Below are positions 40,891-53,023 of a stretch of DNA of 64,000 bases, piece after piece. Position numbers and translations under genes: made by a program. Source of the DNA: Orthonyx spaldingii (lineage: Eukaryota; Chordata; Aves; Passeriformes; Orthonychidae); contig VZTJ01000537.1 of the NCBI GenBank assembly GCA_013397795.1, positions 1 through 64,000 on the forward strand, read 5' to 3'. The notes beneath the pieces are model-generated. The model saw nothing but the letters and a program-made list of their open reading frames with translations. It was not told the DNA's origin and did no database searches. The stretch's first letter is position 1; every line of letters starts with the position of its first letter.

Positions 40891-41238
40891 TTACTTCTGT
40901 CACATTATTATTCTTAAAGAAACTAAGAGGACATCCCGAAAGAAAATTCTTCAATGTATGAAATTCTATTATCAGATAATGAATAAATTTAGATGTTCTA
41001 GATCTCTGATATTGAACAACACTCAGAAAAGTTACTAAAATATAAGAAAATTATTTTTGACAGGGTTAACTAGGAAAAAAATCTCTTCATCATTCAACAT
41101 TCCTGCACTAAGATTTGGCAGCAAAGCACAAAAAATTATGCAGGAAATAAAAAGGGAAATCAAATTATGGCTTCATTGCAGGCTGTCAATATTCAGCTCC
41201 CAATTTTTATTGCAAGACAATCAATGATGTTTTGCTTA

Positions 41239-41456
41239 TCATAAGATCCTAGAAGGTTAAGGGGTTGTAACGGACCTTAAAGATCATCTAATTCAAATCC
41301 CCTCCCTGCGGTGGGCAAGGACGCCTCCCACTAGATCACATCCAATCTGACCTTGAACACTTCCAGGGCTGGGGTATCCACAGCTCCTCTGGGCAACCTG
41401 TGCCAGTGCCTCACCACCTTCACCGTAAAGAATTTCTTTCCAATATGTAACCTAAA
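41239..41456 (-). mobile_element. CR1 LINE 3' fragment
   Basis: Plus-strand phrases follow the reverse-complement CR1 tail in order: 'tcataagatcctag' (degraded octamers), 'ggaccttaaagatcatct', 'cacctcccactagatca'-like, 'cttccagggctggggtat', 'gggcaacctgtgccagtgcc', and 'caatatgtaacctaaat' at the truncation point. The insertion is about 220 bp. Confidence 0.92.
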
Positions 41457-42398
41457 TACAACTTGAACAAATGGAAAACCAAGAAATGTTTTTACTGGGG
41501 CTTTAGCTTTGAGGTTCCATCAGTTAGTTTGTTTCAAAATTTTCTCCTATTAAATTTTTTCCATCTAGCTCTTAGTGTTAGCACTAGCTCTGGTATTTTG
41601 TAACTTCTTTACAAACCTTACTGTAATGCACTTTTCTATACTGGCCCTGTTTCTGTCTCTCTGTACCTCTGCAAGTACTACAGTTGTCAAAATCAGCCAA
41701 ATTAATAATTGCTATCATTGTTGTGACATGCAGTGTAAACCAAAGCTGCAGGCATGCAAGCCACTGGCCAAAATTGATATTTAGCACTATTATCTTTGGG
41801 TCTGCATTCAGCAGTTTTATTCTGAGTCAACTTTCTGGCTGGCTTTGTTTTCTGATGGACAGCATCTGTTCATCACACATTTGGCCTGTATCATCCTTCA
41901 ATATATTTTTCCTGATGAGGCTTGTAAACAGTGATATTCCTACAGGTAAATTAGATGGGTAAGGAGTTACTTCTGTAACTCATTAGCTTAAATAAATGTA
42001 AAGGATTCATCAAGCTGATGTAGTTAATACCACAGAAGTCACTGCATTCTTATGAATTTCAGAGAAAAGCATTTTGATAAAATTTTAAAAACTGTCCTGT
42101 TTCTTACCAGTCTTTTCTCGATAACTTAAATACATGTATAAATAGCTTAGAGACACCACAGATCTTCCAATTTGGCAAATCCTAAATTCGCATCTGTCTA
42201 GTTCAACACCTTTTCCAACAAGTATATTTGAACCTACCTTTATTATCACTGTCGGAATCACATGAGAAACCATTATGTACCTAGAAGACTTAAGAACTTT
42301 AGAAGTGAAAGCTGTCACACACATCTTAGCCCATGTCACATAAACAAGCAATTTTTAATGTACACCAGCATATCAACATGGCTTAAAAGTCTGTTGAA
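41457..42398. other. AT-rich sequence, no gene seen
   Basis: Short unique spacer between two CR1 fragments. Its frames are small and unrecognised. Confidence 0.5.
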
Positions 42399-44540
42399 TA
42401 TCACAGAATCACAGAATGGCTGAGATTGGAAAGGACCTCCAGAGGTCATCTTGTCCAATCCACTTGAAAAAGTAGGACCACCTAGAGCAAGTGGCCCAAG
42501 ATCATCTGGAAGCAGCTTTTGGATGTCTCTAGCAGTCAATAAATATTTCCCGATGTTCAGAGAGAACTATACATTTTGGTTCATGCCCATTGCCTCTTGT
42601 CCCATGACTGGAAACAATCAGAAAAACCCTGGCTCCATCTTCTTTGTACCCTCCCTCAAGGAATTTATATGCATTAATAGAACCCTCCCTGATTCTTCTC
42701 TTCTCCAGGTGAAGCAATCGCAGGTCTTTCATAGGAGAAATACTTCAGGCCCTTCATCATCTTCATGGCCCATTGGACTTTGAAACTGGTCCACTTAAAT
42801 ATCTTTCCAGCTGGGTGGCATCCAGCATATACTGGTGCCTGGAGCTGTTTCTCCCCAGATGCAATATGTCACGTTTTCCATTGTTGAAATTTATGATGTT
42901 CCTGTCCTCCCACTCCTCCCACATGCTGAGGTACATCTGGAAGACAGCATGACCCTTTGGTGATCCATCCACTCTATCCAGTTTTGTGTCTGATGCAAAC
43001 TTACTGATAGTATACTCTGCAATATCATCCAAATCATTAATGAAGATGTTAAACAGGACTGGATCCAGGACTGTCCCTTGGGGTACACCAGGAGTTTAAT
43101 CAAAGCAGATTAGTTGGTCAAGCATGACTTCCCTTTCCTGGAGACATGTTGACTACTGATGACTTCCTTGTCTGTCAAGTGTCTGGAATGGTTTCCGGCA
43201 TTAGATGTGCCCTCACCTTTCCAGGGTGGAGGTGAGGAATGGCTTTCCTTAATTCCTTGGGTCATTTTTCTTTGCCCTTCTTGAAACTAGGATTCACCAT
43301 GACGAATCAAAGATTATCAAATGAGCTAGCAGTGATACCTGTGGTTACATCTCATCAGCATCCTTGGGCTTATGTATATAGAATTTGCTTAAGCATTCCC
43401 TGACCTGATTATCTTCTATAAAGAGTACATCTTTCTTGCTCTAGCCTTTCCCTCTGGTCTCTGGGATGCAGGGTTCCTGAAGCCTGAGAAGCAAAGAAGG
43501 CATTGAGCACTTCAGAACTTTCCATCTTGTATAATCAAGTCCCCCATCTCACTGAGAAATGGGCCCACATTTTCCCTAGTCTTGTTTTTATCACCTGTGT
43601 ACTTAACTGCTTTTCTTTTCTTTGGATCTTCTGGCAAGATTTAATTCCATTTGGGTTTTCGGTTGTCTAATGTCATCACTGTATATCTGGACATGGGTAG
43701 GAACTCTTTTTTCACCCATGCAGCCTCCCATTGTTTTTACCTTACTTCCTGCTTGTTGGGATGGACTGCACTCAAGCTTGGAGAAAGTGATCCTTGAATA
43801 CTAACCACCTTTCTTGGGCCCTCCTTTCCTCTAGGGACATCTCAAAAAGGATTCCTCCAAGCATCTTTGAAAATGTCAAAGTCTGTTTCCTGAGGTCCAG
43901 GTTTGTGAGCTTTTTGTCACCCTTCTCCCTTCCCTCAGATTCTGGAGCTCCTCCTTCACTCAGTACACTGCAGCAAAGGCTTCCTCTGGTGATTGCATAT
44001 CAGTGAGTTTGTGGTCCAGCACAGCATCTGTCCTTGCTGACTTCTCTATCACTTAACAAAGAAAGTTACCATCAATGCACTCCAGGAACCTCCTGGATTG
44101 TTTATGTGCTGATGTGTTGTCCCTCCAATATATATCAAGGTGGTTGAAGACACCCCTGAAGGCCAGGATCTTCAAACTTGAGGTCTGGATAGAGTCTGAA
44201 CTACTTGTTCTTTATGGTCAGGTGGCCTGTTGTAGACACCCACTATAATGGTACCCTTGCCTAATCCTAACACATAAAATATCCATTGGCTCCTCATCCA
44301 CCACTAGGCAGATTTCCAAGACCTTAAGCTACTGTGTCACATAAAAGCAACTCTGTGTCCTCATCACACTGTCCTGATCTTCTGAAAGAGCCTCTATCAC
44401 TTCTTTGCAACATTCCTCATGGAAACCAACTTACTATAATTCCATCATCCCAACAAGAACATAGTCCTGCAACTTCAATATATGTGAACATAAATAACAC
44501 ACACATAAATATTTGTAAGAGGAATGCTCTTCACTTTTGA
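42399..44540 (-). mobile_element. CR1 LINE, about 2.1 kb, 3' end to endonuclease
   Basis: The longest CR1 copy here. The plus strand opens with 'atcacagaatcacagaatgg' (reverse-complement 3' octamers). It then follows the CR1 3' UTR, ORF2 C-terminus (42732-42529, NAYKFLEGGYKEDGARVF), RT (43032-42763) and endonuclease DNA. It ends near 44540 around phrases such as 'ggaacctcctggattg' and 'ggtggttgaagacacc'. Small deletions and frameshifts are spread throughout. It is oriented like every other CR1 here except the one at 59.6 kb. Confidence 0.94.
42529..43032 (-). pseudogene. CR1 reverse-transcriptase relic, broken active site
   Basis: The minus-strand frame 43032-42763 covers the RT palm region. 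The CR1 catalytic box, normally KFADDTKL, reads KFASDTKL here, so one metal-binding aspartate is replaced. It is followed by LHLGRNSSRHQYMLDATQLE, the usual next CR1 block. A frameshift and missing sequence separate this from the C-terminal frame 42732-42529 (LHLEKRRI, INAYKFLEGG). It is inactive by both criteria. Confidence 0.9.
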
Positions 44541-45206
44541 TTTTCCACTGTCATTTCTTTTCACCTCATGACCCTCTCTGGAAGTCCTGTCTAGTAAGAC
44601 TTATTTCAAACAGATTCCCTCCTGCCCTGTCTCTGATGGGAGAGAATAGCAAGGGAACTACTGAAAAATCAGTGCAAAGTGAAACACAAAATTATGATTA
44701 AATGCTAAGTAATAAATAAACAAAATGGAAAATTCCTCCCCCAAACTCCTCCCACCCCCATGCCAAGGTTCAAAACAAACTTAATTGTTCAAAAAATTGC
44801 CCCCAACTACTCCCAGGAAAAAAGCTCCAGTCAAGAAAATGAGGATAAGACTCTTGATTTGGAAAAGACACTAGCACAAAACATATGCAGAAGATTTGGG
44901 GAACTCCTGCTGATCTAATTAAGAAAGGAATGAGTGAGTATTCTCCTTTCCTGTACTTTTCTCTAGACCTTTAAAAATTATACTGTAACGCCTAACAAAT
45001 TCTTACCGTAAATGATACAATATTACTGTTTGTTCAGTGATGACAAATATGTTACATAGAGTCCACAATAAATACAAGGAAATAGACAAGTGCCTATATA
45101 CTGCAGAACCCACTTTAAAGATGATGCAACTAGAAATAATAGTGATGTGGTGATGCCAACAAGGCAGGGATGACAAGACTTGGTAAGATTGAAGCTGTTC
45201 AAATCT
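44541..45206. other. Sequence of unknown nature, no gene seen
   Basis: Lies between the CR1 copy and an LTR. The first 100 bp may be residual 5' CR1. Nothing else is recognised. Confidence 0.45.
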
Positions 45207-45212
45207 ATCCTG

Positions 45213-45805
45213 TGTTGTAGCAGGGCTGATGGTGGATGCCACAACCTCCCGGAAGCGTCTCCAGTATGAAGCCACTCGGCAGGCCCACCACACTCACACA
45301 CACACACACACGCCGGATAGCTTTCAGGACTCGTCGACAGAAAGGAGTTGGAAAGGGTTTTCATATGGAGTTTCACGGGGGAGGTCTATTCCAGCCATGC
45401 ACGTGAAGGGGTCAGGGACGAAGACCAGAGAACATGGGAGGGTCCAGGTTTAAATACAGGGCACGGAGAGCATCAGGGGGCCAATGGTCTGAGGGCATGG
45501 GGGCGGTACACAGGCGGGACTAGGGTAAGGGAGCCAATAGGGAAATCCCGAGGGAGTGGTGATGGGGCAAGGGCCAGTGGGGAAACAGGGAAGGCAGAAC
45601 TTTCTGGAGCAGGAGCATATAAAGTATAAAGGGGCGGGGGGCCAATGGACCAACAGGTATAGCAGAACTGGGGTACATCAACATAACGGAACAAAGCGTC
45701 CTGTGGGAAGCCCCTGCTGTCACCATAACCTGGGGAGGATCTCAGCGGCTGTCCCACGAGTGGATTCCCTGAGTCCCTTGTTCAGTGGGCCTACCAGCCT
45801 CCACA
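45213..45805 (-). mobile_element. Solo LTR, 593 bp, 6-bp target duplication
   Basis: Bounded on the plus strand by TGTTGTAGC and CCTCCACA, with a perfect 6-bp direct repeat ATCCTG at 45207-45212 and 45806-45811. It is GC-rich against AT-rich flanks, has several CCAAT/ATTGG boxes and a TATA-like GTATTTAAAC read on the minus strand near 45457-45448. That arrangement resembles the promoter of the LTR at 53024, so I orient it minus. A (CA)n run at about 45291-45312 lies in the presumed R/U5. No AATAAA was found, which leaves some doubt about the strand. The 6-bp duplication suggests ERVK type. Confidence 0.82.
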
Positions 45806-47001
45806 ATCCTGTACGTTAGACTGCATCCATAACATTTGCTGCAATTCTGGTGTCAGTTTGCTGAGTGGAGAAATGTATGTCTGATGTTATCTCCTTTCAG
45901 GAAGACATTACCTTAAGATGAAAAGGCTCACAATGCCACATCATATAGATCTAACTGTGATTATTAATTTCCTGTCTGTGTGTTTCATAAGAGGTTCAGT
46001 TTGCCAGAGAAAACCATTTTAAGCAAAAAAAAAAAATCAGAATTAAGTGTCAAATTGAAAAGATGCTGTACATTTAATCCTTGTATATTGCCAGTTTGTA
46101 AAGGCATTCACTGAACTGGTGATAAAACCATGACAAGTTTCCATTGTAACAGCACAACAAGAGCTCCAAGAGTGTTAAAGAAATGTGTTTGGTTCACAGT
46201 TATTTTCTTCCCCTGTTGAAGAGGCTTCTGGAAGGCGAGTTGCAGTTGTCAGTTGATTAAATATTAAGGTTCTGTCCAAACAACCATGAAGGGAATGAGC
46301 TGCTATATCCTGAATATGACTACATCTTTCAATGTTGTTAGTAAATATTTTTCATACTTTTTCCAAATCTGTATTTGTAATTTGAGGACATGCAGTAGAA
46401 ATGTAGGCAGTCATGCTAAGCAGTTGTATTTTTCACTGATTTTAATTTTAGTGTAAAATATATTTCTTTCACTTTCAAGTAAACGTTTTAAAATTTAAAT
46501 CACTTGTAAATCTAGATACAAAGAAAAAGGCTTCGAAAATTGTTAGACAATTTGTCATGTCCTATAAATTCCAGCTCTTTAGAATTGCCAAAAGTGCCAG
46601 AAGTATTGAAATGTAAAGTAAGTTAAAAAAAAAGTTAGCTGGACATGTTGTCTGCCGTTTGAAATCAATGTTAGTATTAAGTTTCACCAAGAAATTAAAT
46701 TATTTTGTTTTAATAGCTGTATTAAGCCCAGAAGCAAATCTCATTTCTTGCAGGTAACTCATACAGTATGTCAGAAAACATCAGCTTAGACTGCTGCATT
46801 CCTTTGTGTTTCACCACATTCAGAATTTCCTTGTCTCTTTTACCAATCTGTGAGTTACTTGTGGGACAGATGGAAATCCCAGTTTTAGGTGTACACCCTT
46901 ATCAGGGTCAGGTCTCACTGTAATTACTTCCCTTTTAAAGGAAACAATCACAGGCAGACAAGCAACTGGGAAGGAAATTCCTCTCTAAATGTACCTCTAA
47001 T

Positions 47002-47083
47002 GCTTGTTGCCTACATGCACTTGATAACTTTCTCCTGTTTAGGCTTGTTGCCTACATGCACTTGATAACTTTCTCCTGTAAGT
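47002..47083. repeat. Tandem duplication, 41-bp unit
   Basis: 'gcttgttgcctacatgcac' through 'ttgataactttctcctgt' occurs twice with a 41-bp period (starts at 47002 and 47043). The copies are identical over the shared 36 bp. Confidence 0.93.
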
Positions 47084-47800
47084 AGTTAGCTTACACATTG
47101 CTAGTGGTGGCCAGTGGATCAACATTTACCTAGAGCAATTTTAGACTGTTTTGGCACACATTAGTTGGGAGTCTAAAGTAGATGAGAGTTAAGTGCAAGA
47201 CAGTGGTATGAGTTTGAATATAAGCCATTTCATACTCTGGTAACTCATAACATAAAACATTGTGTCACTTTAATTCTTAAAGCACTAGATTTTTTAGTGA
47301 AGACAAAGAAAAAATGTATCCTGTCTTCCTATGTGCCCTGGTGGACTTGCATACTGTGGCTGTGACCTGACTTACTATGATAAGAGACCTGTTTTATATA
47401 TAATTTTAAATAATTAGGCACCGAAGTAACTTCTAAATAGATGAAATTGCATTGTCTGCCTTTTCTAGATTAAGAACTGATAGTACTGCTGGAGGGAGAA
47501 AGCCTTTACCAATTCCAGTGCAAATGGCCTTGAACTCAGGAAATCATTGAACGAAACAGTAAATGGAAATTACTCAGTAGCTGACGTGCTGAAAAAAAGG
47601 ACTTTAAAGAAGAAAAGGGATTTTTTTTCCCCTTTTTTTTTTTGGTCTTTCCTTTTGAGGACAGCTGAGCAACAAACTTGTTTAGGCAAAGATGTCAGCA
47701 AGGGTCATCCTGAGAGAGAAGTGAGCTCCTTATTCATCAAATACATTCTCTAGAACAGAGGAAAACAGAGCATTGCATTGGTGGGTGGGTGTGTGTATAG

Positions 47801-47852
<52 letters not shown>
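47801..47852. repeat. (AGAT)13 microsatellite
   Basis: An uninterrupted tetranucleotide run of 52 bp, preceded by a GTGGGTGGGTGTGTGT stretch. Confidence 0.96.
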
Positions 47853-49203
47853 TCTTTGTTGATAACAGAGACAGTCAAGAGAGAACATTAAAGCCCTAAT
47901 AAAATTTTAGGCAATTTTTCATACTTTGAGATAAAACTTCTTCCAAATTTGTCATATGTTAGCACTATCAGAGTACTTTTCTTTATATATTCTTCTGGAA
48001 CAGATTTGCTTAACATCAACACAGTTTGACTTGATTTTTTGCCTTTATTAAGGTCTGGATCAACCAAGCCTTAAGGTTAACACAAGTAAATTTTCCTTTT
48101 TACTCTTACAGATCTGCCTTTCTCTTCTCCCTGGCTTTCGGTGTGCTTGGATTTGGGATTTTTTTGTTTGGTTTTTTTTTTTTTTCTTTTATTCCCTTCA
48201 CATCAGATCAAAATCCATGATTTTGCTTCTGTGGGAAGAGATGATTGGCGCTGTGCTTTGGCTGGTCAAAGCCACTAAGGAAAACAGCTACTGGCATCCA
48301 GCAAGGAGTTTAGAAGATGTGGGAGAGCAGAGGGAGAACAGAAACTTTTCTGAGTAGTTGCCTTAGTGTATTCTGTGATTTCCTTTATATTATTAACGTG
48401 TGTTAGATTTGTCTCCCTTGTAATGTTAATATAAATGTTGTATTTTACAGTATGATCATGGATTTCAGGATGGATCCATTAGCTTTTCCTTAGCTGAGAA
48501 TCAATAGATCCAATTATTTTCCAGTGAGATAGTCCAGGAGGGTATTCAGAGAATGATCTTCATCCAGTGTAAATATTAAAGATGTTGACAAAATGAAATT
48601 TTATTTGCTTTCAGCAGACATTTCCCTCAAAAGGAAATGTTTTGGGGTTTTTTTTTAATTGATAAAAATAGTTATTTTTATCAAAAAGCTAAAAAGTCAT
48701 TCTGTTTAAAAAAAATAGGTATGTATAAAAAATTCATTGCAGTCACTATGAACATTGAGAATGTGGCCAATTTCTGGTGGTCTCAGATCTCTTCATTTTC
48801 ACAGATATTTTATAACTCTGGAAATATTGTCAAAAGATAGTAATTGCAAAAGCATTTTAAATAATGTGTTCCCTATCCTTTAAAAAAATTCAGGTTGTAT
48901 ATGTAGTTTAACAATGGTGCTAGGGAAGCTGTACAGAAAAATAGGACTAAGTGACTTAGAAAAAGCTCTGGTTATTTGACCCATATGAGACATAAGATAA
49001 ATGCATATTTAACTTAACTGTGACACAGCCCTAGAAAAAGCTTAATTTACAGCTCCACAATAACTAGTTTCCTTGGAAAAATGTCCTTCTTTATCTTAGA
49101 CACATTTTGTTCTTCTCCAGTGTGGAGATACCAAGCAGACACATTCTCATGCTTCTGACCATAAGATAGCACAGTGTGTATCCAGAGCTCTCTTGCTTTT
49201 CTA

Positions 49204-49699
49204 TGTCGGGGTGGCTCAGCCCACCCCGGAACGTTGGTGGGATAACTCAGCTGTATGAGACTACTCCTTGGAAAGCGAAGTGGTTTCTCCCTGAGTTACC
49301 TTACCTGGATATGTTAAGCGTAACCTGTCCCCTGACCCTATCCCTTGTTCTCTCTGTATTCCCCTGCCTCCTTCTCCTCCCCTGTGCCCATTGCCCCCTG
49401 GCCAGACCCTATAACAAGGGTCTCCCAAGGCCAGTCAGTCTCTTTCACTGCTGGACCCCTTCAGGAATAAAATGCTTCTGGAACTCCACACGACTGAACC
49501 CTCTGTTAACCCTGGTAAGGCTCGAGCCATCTACCTTGGGGAGGTGAATACCTGCCAGAACATTGGCTGGGGTAGAGGACAGAATTATCTGCTCCAGCAC
49601 CCGGCAGTACTGGCCAGAGAGGTCTTTCAGAGCCTCCAAGATCCTCCTGGTGAAAGCAGAAGTTCCACCCGCCCCACACCTCCCCCCGGGACAGCGATA
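49204..49699 (+). mobile_element. Solo LTR, TGTCGGGG family, 496 bp
   Basis: Starts TGTCGGGGTGGCTCAGCC and ends ACAGCGATA, one base from the inverted complement of TGTCG. It is flanked by a perfect 6-bp duplication TTTCTA (49198-49203 and 49700-49705). A TATA-like CTATAACAAG occurs near 49410 and AATAAA near 49466, giving plus orientation. Both termini resemble the LTR at 53024-53535, although the middle differs. A 6-bp duplication and short U5 fit a class II (ERVK-like) LTR. Confidence 0.88.
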
Positions 49700-49705
49700 T
49701 TTCTA

Positions 49706-50234
49706 CAGTAGGGAATGTGTAATAAACAGTAATAAACAGCCAGCCAAGGAGGTTCTTGTGATTTTTTTTCATTTATTGCAGTAATTCCTCCTGACTTTGC
49801 TGGATTCTGTGACAAATTAATTCACTCAGTGTTACTCCTTACAGATATAAGTATTTCTCCCACATGCACTCCAACCAAGCACAAAATTACCTTAAAAATC
49901 TTCATTTTTTACTATATAGTCTGCTGGTTTCTGTATTTGCATAAATAATATATATTATATGACTTCTTAATAAAAAGTGGTTTTTGTGGTCCCAGTTAAA
50001 TATTTTGGTATGTAAGACAGAGATTTTACTAATGCCTCTTGTGTGTTCAAAATGTCCCCAGAGGAGTGATCAGTGAGAGATCCTATTTTCATAGCCCTGT
50101 GCTGAAATCCAAAACACAGAAAAAAACCTTTCCATCAATGTCTTTACAGTCCTATCTTCATAACTGTATGCTGCCTGGCATAGGAATTTTCAGGAATTCA
50201 GATTCTAGTCCTTCTTACCTTCCCGGTAGGCAAT
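49706..50234. other. Spacer between LTRs, no gene seen
   Basis: AT-rich, with 'aataaacagtaataaacagc' just after the preceding LTR. No further signal was recognised. Confidence 0.5.
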
Positions 50235-51606
50235 AGTTGTGGTTTGAGGCTGGTTAAACGCCAGACACCCACGAAAAATCACTCAAGGGTTTATGAGTTG
50301 AGGTAAAAATTGTGAGAGAAATACTTTAAGGCAAGACAAGACTTAGTTTAAAACTATAAGGTAAATTTATTATTAACAGGATCAGAAGAGGATAATGAGA
50401 AGTAAGATAAATCTTTAAAACACCCTTCTCCCCCCTCCCCCGAACCCATCCCTCTTTCACACTGAATGCACAGAGAGACAAAGCATGGGAGAGTTTTACC
50501 CAAGGTCTTTTTTTCCATTCATTCAAAGAGAGGAGTGTTTCTTTTATGGTACCATGGGGTCTCTCTCACAGGAGACAGTTCTCCACGAACTTCTCCTGCA
50601 TGACTCCAATTCCATGAGCAGCAGCTTTCCCACCACTGATACGCGAGTCACATGTCCACGGAGCACAGTTTTTTATAGCTCCTTCTGGCATCCACTCACT
50701 CCAGCGTGCACACCTTTTTTCATGGGCTGTGAGTGGAGTCCTGCATCCCTTGTTGACTCTATGGACTGCAAGGGTATAGCCTGCCTCACTATAGTCCTCA
50801 CCACAATTTGCAGAAGAAACTTGGCTTTTAACGTCTGGAGCACCTCCTTCTCCTCACTCTTCACCTACCCTGGTGTCCGTCACGTTGTCTCTCTCACATG
50901 TTCTCACCTCTTCCTTCTCTCTGACCAGAAGAAAAACAAAGAAACTGTTGCCCAAACACCATTGCCAGCAAGTTTCACCAGTTCAAAAACTTCTGCAGGG
51001 TTCTGCAGTGCTGAGAGGTCAATTTTGTTCAAGTTCCACACCTGGGAGTCGCTTGCCATGTCTCTGCCACCGGCCAAGCAGCTCCGCTGCCATCATGTGG
51101 GTAATGGTGGCCGCTGCCATGCTGGCGCTATTCAATGCTTTTCCTCATGCGAGTCACCAGAAAGAAGACCAGCTCTGCTCCTCTGCCTGCAGCACGGCTG
51201 GCCAGGAGTGGCTAGAGAAGCAGAGCCCTCCACAGACTGCACCTTGCTGCAGTGCCGCGCTGTGCCGCACTCTCGCGTCTTTTGGCCTGACTCTGGTGCC
51301 GCTTCTCCCAGAGGCTGCCAGACTGCTGAGGCTCACTGTGGCAACACCAAGATGGCCAGTGGCTGCAGCCGCAGTGTCACATGGCCACATCGCCAGGCTG
51401 GGTCTTGCTGCCGATTTTTCTCCCCCTTTGTTCCAACTTCCTTCTTAAATATGTTATCACAGAGGCCTTACCAACTTTTCTAATTGGCCCAGCAGCATGT
51501 CCAACCCCAGAGCCCAATAGAGACTGGCCCCACCAGACACGGCAGAAGCTTTCAGCAGCTTCTCACAGAAGCCATCTCTGTGGCTTTTTCTGCCACCAAA
51601 AACTAG
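50235..51606 (-). mobile_element. ERVL-type avian solo LTR, inverted
   Basis: Same LTR group as 3197-4199, on the other strand. Read on the minus strand it has a U3 with GGGCCAATTAG, the shared core GCCTCTGTGATAACATATT, then TTAAGAAGG. A GC-rich middle rich in CAGC/GCTGC words follows, then AATAAA (complement of 50366-50371). The 3' end complements TGTGGTTTGAGGCTGG on the plus strand. No internal region or partner LTR is present. The 51606 edge is approximate, and I could not settle a target duplication. A 332-codon plus-strand frame inside it is antisense and not a gene. Confidence 0.82.
51441..51464 (-). promoter_or_regulatory. LTR TATA-like box with conserved core
   Basis: Minus strand CTGTGATAACATATTTAAG is the conserved promoter core of this LTR family, about 150 bp from the LTR 5' edge. 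It matches the core in the copy at 3342-3360. Confidence 0.55.
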
Positions 51607-51639
51607 ACTGTGTACAACTAGCACACATGTTCTTGAGGA

Positions 51640-53017
51640 AACAGTTTAAATTTAAAAAAAAATTTGAAACATCAATTGAAAAATATACTAGATCAATCCC
51701 TTGGGGAAACAAGTCTTGAAAAAAAAAAATCTGATGCATTTTATAGAGTGTCCTGAAGAACTTTTTGGATCTGAGCATGGCAGAGCAAATGCCAGGGCAG
51801 AGCTGAGTTGAACATCTGCTGTCATAGGATATGTCCAGTGGCACAGGACTTGCTCAAACTGTGCAGACATCCTATGGAACTTCTATTTTGCCTTACATGG
51901 CACAACCCTCATTTCTTCCCTCATAGTTTTGATTCCATCAGTCAAGCTTCAGCTTAAGGAACAGGAAGAACAGAGGAAATCATGCTGTAGTTAAACAAAA
52001 GAAAATATAGGCTGAATAATAAGAAATTAATAAAAAATAACAATTAATTTAAAAAAGACTACGGGAATAAAGAATGAAGCAATATGTACCCAGAAAGCAA
52101 AATCTTACACATCTTATGATGCTTATCAAGATATCTTATCAAGATATCTTATGATAACTTAAATTGTTTAAAAAGCTATATGTGACCATGACATCTAAAA
52201 CAAAAAATATGCAACTCCTAACTATACAAGATTTGGAAGAGTTAAAGTAATATTGTTCCAAATTTATAAATTCCTGCATTTCTTAAATTCACATATATCT
52301 TTATTTATATTTATACATATACCTAGTCACACATACACATGTATATTTCAAAGGTAGATTTTCAGGTACAAAGTCTACAACAAAACAAATTCTTACTAAC
52401 ATCTGTTTGTGTCAGACATCAAATACTGTTAGGCAAAATTCATCAATTATCTAAAATTAAGTTGTCGACAATGAAATAGCATCAGGAATTAAGTAAAGCA
52501 GTAGAAGAGTATTGTCAGTAACTTACCTCCTAAAGCAAAACTCTGACAAAGTATCTAATAATAATTAATTATAATTTCTAAAAATTCTAATAAAAATCAT
52601 AATTTTAAAGAGAGTAACTGCTCTATTTAAAGATAGTAACTGCTACTATTATCCAAACTGATATTTACTACTGTGTAAAAACAAATATTTATATCTTGTA
52701 TGAAAATCATTTTTAACAAGCTCTTATGAGGAACGCACAATAGAGTTATAAAAGACTGCCAAAATGCCATTTTATGCCACATTCATATATTAGTCCTGAA
52801 ATTTCAATTGCCAGAGGAGGAGGGAAGAGTCTCCTAATGCTCATCTTCCTACTTCCCCTGATTAGCATCAGCTTTTATATAAAGTTAAACAAATTGAATT
52901 ATTGGTGGCAGTGTTTCTTATTGAACATTGAAAAGGACTAGATTTCATATATTCAGCAATGGATTGAATGAAGAAAAATGTGAAACCAATAATCTACTAG
53001 AGTATAGTTTATGCTAC
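51640..53017. other. AT-rich sequence, no gene seen
   Basis: Contains a short 13-bp tandem repeat (cttatcaagatat) at about 52130-52155. No coding or mobile-element boundary was recognised. Confidence 0.5.
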
Positions 53018-53023
53018 CATATG

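Larger units (their letters stand above)
45812..49197. other. AT-rich sequence with short repeats, no gene seen
   Basis: Contains the tandem duplication at 47002-47083, the (AGAT)13 tract at 47801-47852 and a T-rich run near 48166-48189. No coding signal was recognised. Confidence 0.5.

Noticed and set aside
42529..44540. Multiple short frames as separate small genes
   Set aside because: They are pieces of one CR1 ORF2 relic or antisense shadows of it.
50485..51483. 332-codon plus-strand frame and its 191-codon overlap
   Set aside because: Antisense to an ERVL-type LTR. No domain; openness comes from GC-rich LTR sequence.
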